Below are positions 40,790 through 49,795 of a DNA stretch of 64,000 bases, piece by piece (within the stretch, counting starts at the first letter, position 1; the number at the start of each line of letters is the position of its first letter). The notes under the pieces are model-generated. The model ran no database searches and had not been told where the DNA came from. It saw only the letters and a list, made by a program, of their open reading frames with translations. Origin of the DNA: Brevundimonas sp. SL130 (lineage in GTDB: Bacteria; Pseudomonadota; Alphaproteobacteria; Caulobacterales; Caulobacteraceae); assembly GCF_026625805.1 (NCBI RefSeq), contig NZ_CP113064.1:3016657-3080656 (forward strand), given 5' to 3'. Made by a program: the position numbers and the translations under genes.

Positions 40790-43291
40790 TCAGAAGGCGT
40801 AACGGACCGAGGCCTGGATCGTCCGCGGCGCGCCTTGCGACGCATACGGGCGGCTGGACGCGCTGTAACCCGGCTCGGTCGGCGTGACCGTCACGATCGT
40901 GCCGAGCGAACCATAATAGTCCTCGTCGAACAGGTTGATGACGTTCAGCTGCACATAGGTGCCGGCCATGCCGAAATAGCCCAGGTCGAAGCGGGCGTCG
41001 GCGTTGACGGTCGTATAGGCGTCGACCTTCAGATCGTTGACGTCGGTGACCCAGCGTTCACCCACGTACTTGACCTGAACGCCCGTCTGAAGCGGACCGG
41101 TCTCGTACTGGGCGCGCAGACCGAAGGTCCAATCCGGCACCTCGACCAGGGTCTTGCCGGCCGTCGCATAGGTGGTGGTCGAGTTGTAGACCACGTCGTC
41201 CTTGATCTCGCTGTCGTTATAGGAGGCCGACAGATAGACCGACAGGGACTCGATCGGCGAGAAGCCCAGCTGGGCGTCGAAGCCCTTCAGATCCACGTCG
41301 CCGACGTTGCGGTCGGCGTAGATGCCGGTCTCTTCGTCATAGGTCGACAGGATGCGGTTCTCGAACTGGCTGTACCAAAGGCTGGCCGAGGCGATCAGGG
41401 TTCCGCTCTGGTAACGATAGCCGATGTCGAAGGTCTTGCTCTTCTCCGGATCGACGATCGGGCTGACCAGGTCGCCGTCGGCGTTGTACGTCACGGTGTA
41501 CAGATTATCCGTCCGCGGCAGGGTCAGGCTTTCGGCATAAGAGCCGTAAACACTGTGGGCCGAGTTGAAGCGCCAAGTGGCGTTCAGGTTCGGCAGGATG
41601 TCGTCGAACGACTTCTCGCGGCTGTAGGGTGCGATGTAGTCGGTCGTCGAGGTTCCGAACCGGTAGTAGGTGTAGTTTGTGGTCGAGTTCGGCGAGACCG
41701 TCGCGGTCTGGGTGGTGCAGAGCACCGAGCTGGTGCCCTTGGCCGAGTAGCAGTTCTGGTTCATCTCGCGCTTGAAGAAGGGGGCGCGGACGCCCAGGCT
41801 CAGGCGCAGGTGGTCGTCGATGAACTTGCCGCGGTATTCGACGGCGAACTGGTTCAGTTCGGCATAGGACAGGCGGTCACGCGAACGCAGGGCGTAGCCG
41901 TCCAGGTTGACGATGCGATTGCTCTCTTCCTTCAGGCCGCCCCAGATGTCGGCGAAGACCGGCGCGGTCGGGTCCGAATAGTCGATATAGCCGTATTGGC
42001 CCGTCTGGCGGTGACGCGCCCAATCAAACGTATAGGCCAGGCGGAACGAGTGGTTCTCGCTGGGCGACCACAGCAGCGAGGTGTTGATGCCGTAGCGCTG
42101 GGTGTGGGTGTTCGACGGCGCCATGACGCGGACGGTGTCCAGCGTGTCGCCGTCGCCGTTCAGATCGACGCCGCCCGAGGTCTGCGATCCGCGCAGCAGG
42201 GCGTTGGTCTCGGTCAAGGTGGTCTGCTGCGACCCGCCGTTGGCGAGGGTGTACTGGAACGACGGATCGAAGGTGAAGGTCAGACCCTTGGCCAGGGTGA
42301 AGCGCGACTGCCCCCGGATATTGCCGGTGTCGGACGGGTTGATGCGCAGACCGTAATAGTTGGTCGTATTGCTGTCGGTGTCGGCCGTCCCATTGCGGAA
42401 GGTCGGCGCCGTATAGGTGTTGACGTAGTCGACGTCCCAACCATAGGGGCTGACTTCGACGTCTGACCGCGAGTCCGTGGCCGACTGGATCAGATACGGG
42501 CCGTTATAGGCGTTGTTCCGGTTGCGGTTCCAGTGGAAGGCCAGCGAAACGAAGTCGCCGTTGTCGCGGATCGGCTGGTAGATCTTGGCGTTGTATTGGG
42601 TCTTGTTCAGGTCGCCGAGACCCTTGAACTTGTCATAGGACTGGTCGGAATAGGCGAACCAGGCGCGCGTGCCCCAGGGGCCGACGGCGCCGGTGTTCAG
42701 CAGCATGGCGAAGCGCTTATAGTTGAAGTCGCCCAGCGAGCCCTGCACCCAGCCGCCGAAGTCTTCGGTCGGGGTGATGGACGAGATATTGATCGTGCCG
42801 CCGGTGGCCGAAGCGGTGGGGCTGTCGGCGTCGGTGGTGCCGGTGTTGACCGTCGCCTTGTCGATCAGATCGCTGTCGAGCTGCTGGTTCGTATAGAGGG
42901 AATAGTTGCCCGAGTCGTTCAGCGGCATGCCGTCGAAGGTCTGGGCGATACGGGGGCCGTCAAAGCCGTGCAGACGGATGTTGCCGCCCGACGAACCATA
43001 GGGGTCGTTGTTGGTGAAGTTCATACCAGGGACGAGGTTCAGGACCTCGTTGATCGACTGGCCCGAGGCCTGGGTCGAAATCAGTTCCTGATTGATGGTC
43101 GAACGGCTCTTGCCGACCGACTCGGCGGTGATCACGCCGTCGATAGTGCGCGGACCGCGCTGACCCGTGACGACGATTTCCTTCAGTTCAGCGGCTTCCG
43201 TACCCGTCGATTGGGCGGAGGCGGTTCCGGCGAGAGAGAGGACGCCGGCCAGGGCGGTCGTCGCCCAGATCAGCTGTTTGCGGCTTGTCAT
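40790..43291 (-). CDS. TonB-dependent outer membrane receptor
   Basis: 833 residues: a signal peptide (MTSRKQLIWATTALAGVLSLAGTASA), a TonB-box-like 'ELKEIVVTGQR', a plug domain ('INEVLNLVPGMNFTNNDPYGSSGGNIRLHGFDGPRIAQTFDGMPLND'-like region), then a 22-strand barrel rich in Tyr/Asn/Thr and ending in Phe, as outer membrane proteins do. The end 'TYVQLNVINLFDEDYYGSLGT' is typical. Two cysteines (near residues 510 and 520) sit in one extracellular loop. The barrel N- and T-rich style resembles Caulobacterales/sphingomonad receptors; substrate cannot be told, and no siderophore or sugar genes are adjacent. Confidence 0.92.
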   Translation of the reverse strand: MTSRKQLIWATTALAGVLSLAGTASAQSTGTEAAELKEIVVTGQRGPRTIDGVITAESVGKSRSTINQELISTQASGQSINEVLNLVPGMNFTNNDPYGSSGGNIRLHGFDGPRIAQTFDGMPLNDSGNYSLYTNQQLDSDLIDKATVNTGTTDADSPTASATGGTINISSITPTEDFGGWVQGSLGDFNYKRFAMLLNTGAVGPWGTRAWFAYSDQSYDKFKGLGDLNKTQYNAKIYQPIRDNGDFVSLAFHWNRNRNNAYNGPYLIQSATDSRSDVEVSPYGWDVDYVNTYTAPTFRNGTADTDSNTTNYYGLRINPSDTGNIRGQSRFTLAKGLTFTFDPSFQYTLANGGSQQTTLTETNALLRGSQTSGGVDLNGDGDTLDTVRVMAPSNTHTQRYGINTSLLWSPSENHSFRLAYTFDWARHRQTGQYGYIDYSDPTAPVFADIWGGLKEESNRIVNLDGYALRSRDRLSYAELNQFAVEYRGKFIDDHLRLSLGVRAPFFKREMNQNCYSAKGTSSVLCTTQTATVSPNSTTNYTYYRFGTSTTDYIAPYSREKSFDDILPNLNATWRFNSAHSVYGSYAESLTLPRTDNLYTVTYNADGDLVSPIVDPEKSKTFDIGYRYQSGTLIASASLWYSQFENRILSTYDEETGIYADRNVGDVDLKGFDAQLGFSPIESLSVYLSASYNDSEIKDDVVYNSTTTYATAGKTLVEVPDWTFGLRAQYETGPLQTGVQVKYVGERWVTDVNDLKVDAYTTVNADARFDLGYFGMAGTYVQLNVINLFDEDYYGSLGTIVTVTPTEPGYSASSRPYASQGAPRTIQASVRYAF

Positions 43292-43583
43292 TTAATCGAT
43301 CCCCGATTGATGCGTACGGGCGGCCGTATCGGCTCTCCCATCGCTCGCCCGGTAATCGGTTCAGCAGAACAATTCTCGAAAAAAATGTGAAGTATAAATG
43401 ACAATCACAGTATTTTGCCCCAATATTTCAATAGCGAAACATTAGAATGCATTGCCTTTTCCACAATGACATCACCACGACATTTGAGGCAATCAATATA
43501 TCTAACATGACATGTACGCCCGCACCCATGAGCAGCGGCCGCAAACGCAATATCGGACCAGATTCGTCAGCCCAAGCAGGACT
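43292..43583 (-). promoter_or_regulatory. AT-rich control region of the TonB-dependent receptor
   Basis: About 290 bp without a gene. The stretch 43375-43515 is much more AT-rich than the rest of the window and should hold the receptor promoter. I see no Fur-like palindrome (GATAATGATAATCATTATC style) and no clear -35/-10 pair that I would defend. The part after 43515 returns to high GC and is the 3' end of the Rieske gene. Confidence 0.4.
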
Positions 43584-43958
43584 TCAGGCTGTGCGAATAA
43601 TCCCTGCGCTCGCAACCACCGGCCAGGACGTCAGCCGCCCGCCTGCACAGGGGCCGCCCTTGCACTCGCCGGTCAGGGGCTCGAACACCGCGCCGTGCCA
43701 GCCGCACAGGATCAAGGCGCCGTCAGGCGTCAGATAGCGGTCCAGCTCCATGGCGATGGGGAAGCCGGCATGCGGGCAGCGGTCAATCCAGCCCGCAACC
43801 ACCCCATCCTTACGCACCACAAAGCCGTGAAAAAAGGCCTCGCCGATCTGGAGAACGAAGCCGCGCGAGCCAGGATCGGCGATATCGGCCTCGGCGCACA
43901 AAGCCACGCCGGGCGGCGTCTTCCAGACTCGCTTGCGCTCGGTCGCTTCGTCGGACAC
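43584..43958 (-). CDS. Rieske [2Fe-2S] protein
   Basis: A 124-residue soluble Rieske domain. The two cluster-binding motifs are 'DRCPHAGFPIAM' (Cys-X-His) and 'ILCGWHGAVFEPLTGECKGGPCAGGRL' (Cys-X2-His). This is the ferredoxin-like or small oxygenase-component type, with no membrane anchor. It probably transfers electrons, but no partner oxygenase is next to it. It starts 5 bp after gpsA in the tsaD-gpsA transcript. Confidence 0.9.
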   Translation of the reverse strand: MSDEATERKRVWKTPPGVALCAEADIADPGSRGFVLQIGEAFFHGFVVRKDGVVAGWIDRCPHAGFPIAMELDRYLTPDGALILCGWHGAVFEPLTGECKGGPCAGGRLTSWPVVASAGIIRTA

Positions 43959-43963
43959 GGAGG

Positions 43964-44962
43964 TCAGACCCGCTCTGCCTTCAGAGGGCGCGACAACAGG
44001 CCGTCGATCAGGCCGTCCACAGTGATTTCACCCGCCAGCAGGGCGGCGATGCCCTCGGCGATGGGGGTCTCCACACCCAGTCGGGCGGCCAGGGCGCGCA
44101 CAGCCGGCGCGCTCTCATAGCCCTCAGCCACCGAGCGCTTGCCCGCCAAGGCCTGTTCCACCGTCCGGCCTTGGCCCAAGGCTAGGCCCAAGCTCATGTT
44201 GCGCGACTGGGGGCTGGAACAGGTCAGGACCAGATCGCCCAAACCGCACAGCCCCGCCACGGTCTCGGCCTGCCCGCCCATGGCGACGGCGAGGCGGGTC
44301 ATCTCCGCAAAGCCGCGCGTGATCAGGGCGGCGTGGGCGCTGCGACCCAGTTGACGTCCCTCGGACACGCCGCAGGCGATGGCCAGAACATTCTTCAACG
44401 CCCCGCCCGCCTCGGCGCCGACCAGGTCGGTGGCCAGATAGGGTCTGAAGCCGGGCGCCGACAGGGTGTTCAACAGGGCCTGCCCCAGGCATTCGTCAGC
44501 GCAGGCCAGGGTGACGGCGGTCGGAAGACCGCGCGCCACCTCGCCGGCGAAACTGGGGCCGGACAGAACCGCCGCCGGGGCGTCCGGCAGGGTCTCGGCC
44601 AGCACCTCGGTCATCAGCTTCATCGTGCCCCGCTCGACGCCCTTGGAGCAGAGCACCACCGGCACGCCGGCCCGGTGATAGGGGGCGAAGGCCGTCAGGG
44701 TCGCGCGCATATGCTGGGCCGGCGGCACCGCCAGGATCAGGTCGCAGTCGCCCAGATCAGCCAGATCGGCGGTGAATTTGAGACCTTCGGCCAGGGGCAC
44801 GCCCGGCAGATACAGGTCATTGGTCCGCGTCGTCGCCAGAGTGTCGGCCAGTTGCGGCTCGCGCGCCTGAAGCGTCGTATCCAACCCGGCGCGGACGCAG
44901 ACCTGGGCCAGGGCCGTGCCCCAGGCGCCGGCGCCGATGACCCCTGCGGTGCGGAATTCCAT
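43964..44962 (-). CDS. gpsA: Glycerol-3-phosphate dehydrogenase [NAD(P)+]
   Basis: About 332 residues, the usual GpsA length. It reduces dihydroxyacetone phosphate to sn-glycerol-3-phosphate for phospholipid synthesis. The Rossmann motif '[16 protein letters not shown]' opens the protein. '[18 protein letters not shown]', '[21 protein letters not shown]' and catalytic '[19 protein letters not shown]' (Lys) follow. The start at 44962 has GGGAGG 4 nt upstream. A second ATG at 44992 overlaps the tsaD stop (ATGA) and would add 10 residues; both are plausible. Confidence 0.95.
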   Translation of the reverse strand: MEFRTAGVIGAGAWGTALAQVCVRAGLDTTLQAREPQLADTLATTRTNDLYLPGVPLAEGLKFTADLADLGDCDLILAVPPAQHMRATLTAFAPYHRAGVPVVLCSKGVERGTMKLMTEVLAETLPDAPAAVLSGPSFAGEVARGLPTAVTLACADECLGQALLNTLSAPGFRPYLATDLVGAEAGGALKNVLAIACGVSEGRQLGRSAHAALITRGFAEMTRLAVAMGGQAETVAGLCGLGDLVLTCSSPQSRNMSLGLALGQGRTVEQALAGKRSVAEGYESAPAVRALAARLGVETPIAEGIAALLAGEITVDGLIDGLLSRPLKAERV

Positions 44963-44988
44963 GCGCCCTCCCGAGGCGGTCTCTTTGG

Positions 44989-46149
44989 TCATGACTTCGC
45001 GCCCTTGCGGCCCGGCTTGTGCGAAGGATCGGCCAGAGCACGGGCTTCGTCCAGCGGCCATCGCGGCCGAGCGACCACGTCGATGTCGCTGGTCAGGCCC
45101 AAAGCCAACCGTTCAGCGCCGGCCAGGGCGATCATGGCGGCATTGTCGGTGCAATAGGCCATGGGCGGCGCCAGAAAGTCGAAGCCGTGTTTCGCGGCCG
45201 TCGCCTGTAGCGTGGCGCGGATGGTCTTGTTGGCGGCGACGCCGCCCGCAACCACGAACAACCGGTGCTCATGGGTCTCGGCATAGGCGGCCAGGGCCCG
45301 CTCGGATCGATCCGACAACTGGCGGGCGATGGCGCTCTGGACCGCGTCGGCCAGATCAGCCTTATCCTGCTCGGTCTCGCACGTCTGGGCGATACGGAAG
45401 GCCGCCGTCTTCAGGCCCGAGAAGGAGAAGTCGCAATCCTTGCGCCCCAGCAGGGCGCGCGGCAGGTCGATCTTCGAGCCGTCGCCCTGGGCCGCCAGCC
45501 GCTCCAGCGCCGGCCCGCCGGGATAACCCAGCCCCAGCGCCTTGGCGATCTTGTCGAACGCCTCGCCCGCCGCATCATCGATGGTGGCGCCGATACGGCT
45601 CATGTCGCCGACGCCGCGCACCTCCAGCAGTTGGCAATGGCCGCCGGAAACCAGCAGCAGCAGGAAGGGATAGGCGACCTCCTCGCCCAATCGGGCCGAG
45701 ACCGCGTGCCCCTCCAGATGATTGACCGCCACCAGGGGCAGGCCGCGCGCCAGGGCCGCCGCCTTGCCGAAGCTGAGGCCCACCATGACCCCGCCGACCA
45801 GGCCCGGCCCGGCGGTCGCGGCGATCCCGTCCAGTTCTTCATAGCCCATACCGGATTCGGCCATGGCGCGGCGCGTGACCTCGGCGATCATCTCGACGTG
45901 GCTGCGGGCGGCGATTTCGGGGACGACGCCGCCATAGGCCGCGTGATCGTCGATCTGGCTGTGAACGACCGAGGACAGGACCTCGGCTCGGCCGCCCCGC
46001 TCGGACGGGTGCAGGCGCACCACCGAGGCGGCGGTTTCGTCGCAGCTGGTCTCGAGACCCAGCACCGTCAGGGCTTCACCAGGAACGGGGGGGACATCCC
46101 GTCCAGTTGCCGCTGCGGCGCCGCTGCTATAGTCGGCGGAACTCTCCAT
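44989..46149 (-). CDS. tsaD: tRNA N6-threonylcarbamoyladenosine synthase subunit TsaD
   Basis: About 386 residues, ASKHA fold. It transfers threonylcarbamoyl from TC-AMP to A37 of ANN-reading tRNAs with TsaB/TsaE. Motifs: '[16 protein letters not shown]', the metal-binding '[14 protein letters not shown]', '[15 protein letters not shown]', and '[19 protein letters not shown]'. There is an extra ~25-residue N-terminal extension before the conserved core. The start may instead be the ATG at 46191, which has a strong AGGAAGG site but overlaps the hemC start on the other strand. First gene of the tsaD-gpsA-Rieske operon. Confidence 0.94.
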   Translation of the reverse strand: MESSADYSSGAAAATGRDVPPVPGEALTVLGLETSCDETAASVVRLHPSERGGRAEVLSSVVHSQIDDHAAYGGVVPEIAARSHVEMIAEVTRRAMAESGMGYEELDGIAATAGPGLVGGVMVGLSFGKAAALARGLPLVAVNHLEGHAVSARLGEEVAYPFLLLLVSGGHCQLLEVRGVGDMSRIGATIDDAAGEAFDKIAKALGLGYPGGPALERLAAQGDGSKIDLPRALLGRKDCDFSFSGLKTAAFRIAQTCETEQDKADLADAVQSAIARQLSDRSERALAAYAETHEHRLFVVAGGVAANKTIRATLQATAAKHGFDFLAPPMAYCTDNAAMIALAGAERLALGLTSDIDVVARPRWPLDEARALADPSHKPGRKGAKS

Positions 46150-46189
46150 CGGGTCGAGGTAGCGATCCGGCGTCCGGTAAGCAACGATC

Positions 46190-47155
46190 ATGACCCTTCC
46201 TCTCCGCATCGGCACCCGGCGGTCGAAACTGGCCCTGGCCCAATCCGGCATGATGCAACGGGCGATCGGCCGCGCGCTGGGCGTGCCCGAAGACGAGATC
46301 GAGGCCGCCGTGCCCCTGGTCGAGATCGTCACCACCGGCGACCGGATCCAGGACCGCCGCCTGATGGAGCTGGGCGGCAAGGCCCTATTCACCAAGGAGA
46401 TTGAGGAAGCCCTGCTGGACGGCCGGATCGACATCGCCATCCATTCCATGAAGGACGTCCCCGCAGAACAGCCCGAGGGCCTGTGTATCGCCGCGATCCC
46501 GGAACGCGAGGACGCCCGCGACGCCTTCATCAGCCGCGACTTCGCCAGTTTCGACCAACTGCCGTTCGGCGCCCGGTTGGGCACGGCCAGCCTGCGTCGT
46601 CAGGCCCAGGCCCTGGCCCTGCGGCCGGACCTGAAGATCGAAATGCTGCGCGGGAACATCGACACCCGGCTGCGGCGAGCGGCCGACGGGGATTTCGACG
46701 CCATACTGCTGGCCGTCTCGGGCATGACCCGGCTGGGCGTGACTGAACATATTCGCGAGAAGCTGTCGTTGGACGCCTTCCTGCCGGCGCCGGGCCAGGG
46801 CGCCCTGGCCATCCAGACCCGCGCCGCCGACATCGACGCCCCCCTGAACGCCCGCTGGATCGCCGCCCTGAACCACCCTGAAACCGCCGTCGCCGTCGCC
46901 GCCGAACGGGGGGCCATGACGGCGTTGGAGGGGTCCTGCCGGACGGCGGTCGGCGCCCATGCCCTGATCGAGGGCGACACCCTGCGTCTGACCACCGAAA
47001 TGCTCAGCCCCGACGGATCGGCCCGTTGGCGCCGCGCCGGCGAACTGTTCCAACCCAACGAGGCCGACGCCCGCGCCCTGGGCCAGCGGCTGGGCGGCGA
47101 GGTCCACGCCTTCGCCGGCGATCAGGAGGTCGATCCCTCGACCCTGGACGGGTGA
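46190..47155 (+). CDS. hemC: Hydroxymethylbilane synthase (porphobilinogen deaminase)
   Basis: 321 residues, normal for HemC. It polymerises four porphobilinogens to hydroxymethylbilane. Motifs: 'LRIGTRRSKLALAQ', 'GGKALFTKEIEEALLDGRIDIAIHSMKDVP', 'LGTASLRRQAQAL', 'LRGNIDTRLRR', and the dipyrromethane-cofactor Cys in 'TALEGSCRTAVGAHA'. It is followed by hemD with a GTGA overlap. Its 5' end is one base from, and antisense to, a possible tsaD start. Confidence 0.96.
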   Translation: MTLPLRIGTRRSKLALAQSGMMQRAIGRALGVPEDEIEAAVPLVEIVTTGDRIQDRRLMELGGKALFTKEIEEALLDGRIDIAIHSMKDVPAEQPEGLCIAAIPEREDARDAFISRDFASFDQLPFGARLGTASLRRQAQALALRPDLKIEMLRGNIDTRLRRAADGDFDAILLAVSGMTRLGVTEHIREKLSLDAFLPAPGQGALAIQTRAADIDAPLNARWIAALNHPETAVAVAAERGAMTALEGSCRTAVGAHALIEGDTLRLTTEMLSPDGSARWRRAGELFQPNEADARALGQRLGGEVHAFAGDQEVDPSTLDG

Positions 47156-47868
47156 CCGCCCCTCGCCGCGACACACCGGCGAAACCGCGCGTCTGGGTCA
47201 CCCGCGCCGAGCCGGGCGCGTCGCGCACCGCAGCGCGCCTGCGCGACATGGGGTTCGAGCCGCTCGTCCATCCGCTGCTGGTGGTCGAACATCTGAAACC
47301 GGCCCTTCCAGACCTGGAACGGTTCGCCGCCCTGGCCTTCACCAGCCCCAATGGCGTCGTCGCCTTCGCCGCCCTGACACCGCGCCGCGACCGTCCTGTC
47401 TTCGCGGTCGGCAAGGCCACGGCCCAGGCCGCGCGTCAGGCCGGCTTCGTCGCCGTCCGTTCCGCTGATGGCGACCTGACCGCCCTGGCGAGATTGATCG
47501 CTGCAGAATTGAGCGACGCGGTCCTGCTGGCGGCCCAGGCCGAGACGCCCGCCGGCGACCTGTCCGCCGCCCTGAAGGCCGCAGACGCCCGCAACATCGC
47601 CGTCACGATGCTGAGCGTGTATCGCACGACCGGCAAACGGCTCAGGCCGCCCGTCTGCGACGCGGTGCTGATCCATTCCCCGCGCGGCGGCCAGGCGCTG
47701 GCGTCCCACATGGCCCAATCAGACATGGTTTACGCCTGTATCTCGGCCGCAGCCGCAGCGCCCCTGATCGCCCTCGGCCTGACCCCAGCCGTGTCTGAAC
47801 ACCCCGACGAGGCGACATTGTTGGCGACCTTGCAAGCGGCGCTTGGCAAGCGCGATACGCCCGTATAA
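47152..47868 (+). CDS. hemD: Uroporphyrinogen-III synthase
   Basis: 238 residues, the expected HemD size. It closes and inverts the linear tetrapyrrole. The family is poorly conserved; recognisable are 'PRVWVTRAEPGASRTAARLRDMGFEPLVHPLL', 'ALAFTSPNGVVAFAAL', 'VFAVGKATAQAARQAGF', 'DAVLIHSPRGGQAL' and 'YACISAAAAAPLIALGL'. The start is GTG 47152, overlapping the hemC stop (GTGA). Position after hemC supports the call. Confidence 0.92.
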   Translation: MTAPRRDTPAKPRVWVTRAEPGASRTAARLRDMGFEPLVHPLLVVEHLKPALPDLERFAALAFTSPNGVVAFAALTPRRDRPVFAVGKATAQAARQAGFVAVRSADGDLTALARLIAAELSDAVLLAAQAETPAGDLSAALKAADARNIAVTMLSVYRTTGKRLRPPVCDAVLIHSPRGGQALASHMAQSDMVYACISAAAAAPLIALGLTPAVSEHPDEATLLATLQAALGKRDTPV

Positions 47869-47871
47869 AGA

Positions 47872-47890
47872 GCCCCTCTCGCGCGGGCTG
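47872..47890 (+). terminator. Possible terminator after hemD
   Basis: A short stem AGCCC/GGGCT with a 9-nt GC-rich loop and a GTTTCG tail, directly after the hemD stop and before tRNA-Thr. The stem is only 5 bp. Confidence 0.35.
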
Positions 47891-47908
47891 TTTCGCCTTC
47901 GCAACCGG

Positions 47909-47984
47909 GCCGCTTTAGCTCAGCCGGTAGAGCACCTCATTCGTAATGAGGGGGTCGCGTGTTCGAGTCACGCAAGCGGCACCA
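47909..47984 (+). tRNA. tRNA-Thr (anticodon CGT)
   Basis: 76 nt with encoded CCA. Acceptor GCCGCTT/AAGCGGC, D arm around GCTCAGCCGGTAGAGC, anticodon stem CCTCA/TGAGG with loop TTCGTAA giving CGT, T arm GCGTGTTCGAGTCACGC. The region after it (47985-48236) is AT-richer than the surrounding chromosome. Confidence 0.97.
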
Positions 47985-48236
47985 CCTCGCGGCTTTCAGC
48001 GCCGCGAGTCAGAAGCAAACGCCGAGCTCGTCTTAGGCGCTTCAGAACTGAAGCCTATCGCAGTCTTTCTGAGATTAATTATTGTAGACTCGATACATTA
48101 ACCTTGATATTCGCTTCATAGTTGATAAGAACAATATTCTGAGTACGTAGCATTCCTCTAAAGTGCAGCTACGGCTTGACGCCTTCGATGATTTGGGGCC
48201 TGACGGCGGCATTATCGTCTCCCCCCGAAGGCAAAG

Positions 48237-48590
48237 ATGAGCGACACAGTAGATCCCATCGACATCGCCATCGGCGCGCGCATCCGCAGCCGCCGCGAAG
48301 AACTCCGCATAACCCAGGCCCAATTGGCCGCCGGCGCCGGCGTGACCTTCCAGCAGATCCAGAAGTACGAGCGCGGCGTGAACCGTGTATCGGCCGCCCG
48401 ACTGCTGCAGATCGCCGCCGTTCTGAAATCGACCGGCGCCGCTCTGCTGGGTGAACTGGAGACGGCAGAAGGCGACGAACTGGTTCTCGCCTCCCCTGGG
48501 GTGGCGGAATTGCTTTCAGCCTTCCGCAGCATCCGCGACGCCGAGAAGCGCGACGCCCTGCTGGTCATCGCCAAGGGGCTGCGCGGCTGA
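48237..48590 (+). CDS. XRE-family (Cro/CI-like) HTH regulator
   Basis: A 117-residue protein with an N-terminal HTH_3 domain (about residues 8-68: 'IGARIRSRREELRITQAQLAAGAGVTFQQIQKYERGVNRVSAARLLQIAAVL') and a short helical C-terminus. This layout, with 'FQQIQKYERG', is frequent in alphaproteobacterial chromosomes. Targets are unknown. The preceding 250 bp are relatively AT-rich and include a TTGACG near 48175. It converges, with a 2-bp gap, on the four-gene operon read from the other side. Confidence 0.9.
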   Translation: MSDTVDPIDIAIGARIRSRREELRITQAQLAAGAGVTFQQIQKYERGVNRVSAARLLQIAAVLKSTGAALLGELETAEGDELVLASPGVAELLSAFRSIRDAEKRDALLVIAKGLRG

Positions 48591-48592
48591 CA

Positions 48593-48952
48593 TCAGGGGC
48601 GGGGTTGAAGCAGTCTTTCCATGGCTGGCCCCGCCTCCCCGCCAACCGTCAGGTCCGCCAGCCACGACTGGACGGCTTCCAGGGCTCGCGCATCAAGCCG
48701 GTCCGAACGGCCTGAGTCGGTGATGTTCTGACGGACGATTTCCAACAGGCAGGCGGCCTCGACCGCGCTGGACGGGGCGTGGTTCAGCAAGCGCGCCTCG
48801 GCCTCGACCATCGGGCCAAGATCCAGTTCGGCTAGCAGCAGGTTATCGCCGCTGGACGCAAGGCTGGAGACGCCGAGCTTGTCTGCGACATGCGCAGTTT
48901 CGAACCACGACCTGAAAAGCGGCATGAAGTTCGCGAGCGATTTAGCCGTCAC
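48593..48952 (-). CDS. Small hypothetical protein, last gene of LuxR-headed operon
   Basis: A 119-residue, mostly helical, acidic protein without signal or membrane segment ('NLLLAELDLGPMVEAEARLLNHAPSSAVEAACLLEIVRQNI'). It starts with GTG at 48952, preceded by AAGGA at a fair distance. I do not recognise the family. Gap of 18 bp to the gene before it. Confidence 0.6.
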   Translation of the reverse strand: MTAKSLANFMPLFRSWFETAHVADKLGVSSLASSGDNLLLAELDLGPMVEAEARLLNHAPSSAVEAACLLEIVRQNITDSGRSDRLDARALEAVQSWLADLTVGGEAGPAMERLLQPRP

Positions 48953-48970
48953 AGTTGATATCCTTGTCTT

Positions 48971-49417
48971 TCAAGACAGGCGCGGCTTGGCGCGCTCTGA
49001 CTTCTGATTGGAGTAGGGGGCGGCGTTCGCCTCCCAGACGCCGAAGAGTCCCAGGACCATGATTTCAACCCAGGCCACCATGCGGGTGGTCACGATCGAC
49101 CATGTCAGGGCGTCCGGTCCGACGAGGGCCGACACATGGGTGCCCAGCGCCAGAAGCTGGGCGCCGGCGGCGAGCAGAAGCCACCACCGATCATAGCGAA
49201 GGCTGAGTTGGGCGAGCCAGGCCAGCAGCCCGGCGGACACCAACGCCACCGCCCAGCGAAACTCCCCCACGGCAAGATGATCGACCCACCCGGACAACAA
49301 TTGCGCCAAATACAGGCCCGCGGCAGCCTCTCGCTCTGGTCGCTTCCCTTTCCAGATCAGCAGAACCAGCGAGAGATAGGTAAGGCCTACGCCAAACACC
49401 CAGAGCGGAGATGGCAT
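48971..49417 (-). CDS. Small integral membrane protein
   Basis: 148 residues with four or five hydrophobic segments ('PLWVFGVGLTYLSLVLLIW', 'GLYLAQLLSGWVDHLAVG', 'WAVALVSAGLLAWLAQL', 'WWLLLAAGAQLLALGTHV', 'VAWVEIMVLGLFGVWEA'). No catalytic motif. Starts 14 bp after the upstream gene, third in the operon. Function unknown. Confidence 0.65.
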   Translation of the reverse strand: MPSPLWVFGVGLTYLSLVLLIWKGKRPEREAAAGLYLAQLLSGWVDHLAVGEFRWAVALVSAGLLAWLAQLSLRYDRWWLLLAAGAQLLALGTHVSALVGPDALTWSIVTTRMVAWVEIMVLGLFGVWEANAAPYSNQKSERAKPRLS

Positions 49418-49431
49418 GCCGTCGACGCCGA

Positions 49432-49767
49432 TCAGGCCACGAGGTGCAGTACGTCGGCCTGCGCGACAGGATTAGACTTGCTCTCGTGCATGCCGTCCAT
49501 CCGCCACCCGATCTGGTGCGCGTCCGCCACAGACGCCAGACCCGCGTGACCCGAGGTGACGGCTGCGCGAACCGTGGCGAGCCGGTTGAGGCCCATCACA
49601 ATGTCTTCCAGCGCCGACTGACCGACCTCGGCCGCCAGGCGCGCCTCGACCCGCCCTTCCAGCGACGTCTGGATCAGCTTGCAGACCTCGATCATGGCCT
49701 GATCGACCGCGTGTTCCGCGGTTCTGACCTGGCGTGCGACCCTGAGCCCGACTTGCATGTTTTTCAT
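49432..49767 (-). CDS. Small helical hypothetical protein
   Basis: A 111-residue protein, predicted as a helical bundle: 'MKNMQVGLRVARQVRTAEHAVDQAMIEVCKLIQTSLEGRVEARLAAEVGQSALEDIVMGLNRLA' region, then 'HAGLASVADAHQIGWRM'. The start at 49767 has GGAGG 8 nt upstream. Second in the operon, 28 bp after the LuxR-type gene. I do not recognise it beyond a likely regulatory-operon accessory. Confidence 0.6.
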   Translation of the reverse strand: MKNMQVGLRVARQVRTAEHAVDQAMIEVCKLIQTSLEGRVEARLAAEVGQSALEDIVMGLNRLATVRAAVTSGHAGLASVADAHQIGWRMDGMHESKSNPVAQADVLHLVA

Positions 49768-49795
49768 TGCTTCATCCTCCAAGATGTTTCCCGCG

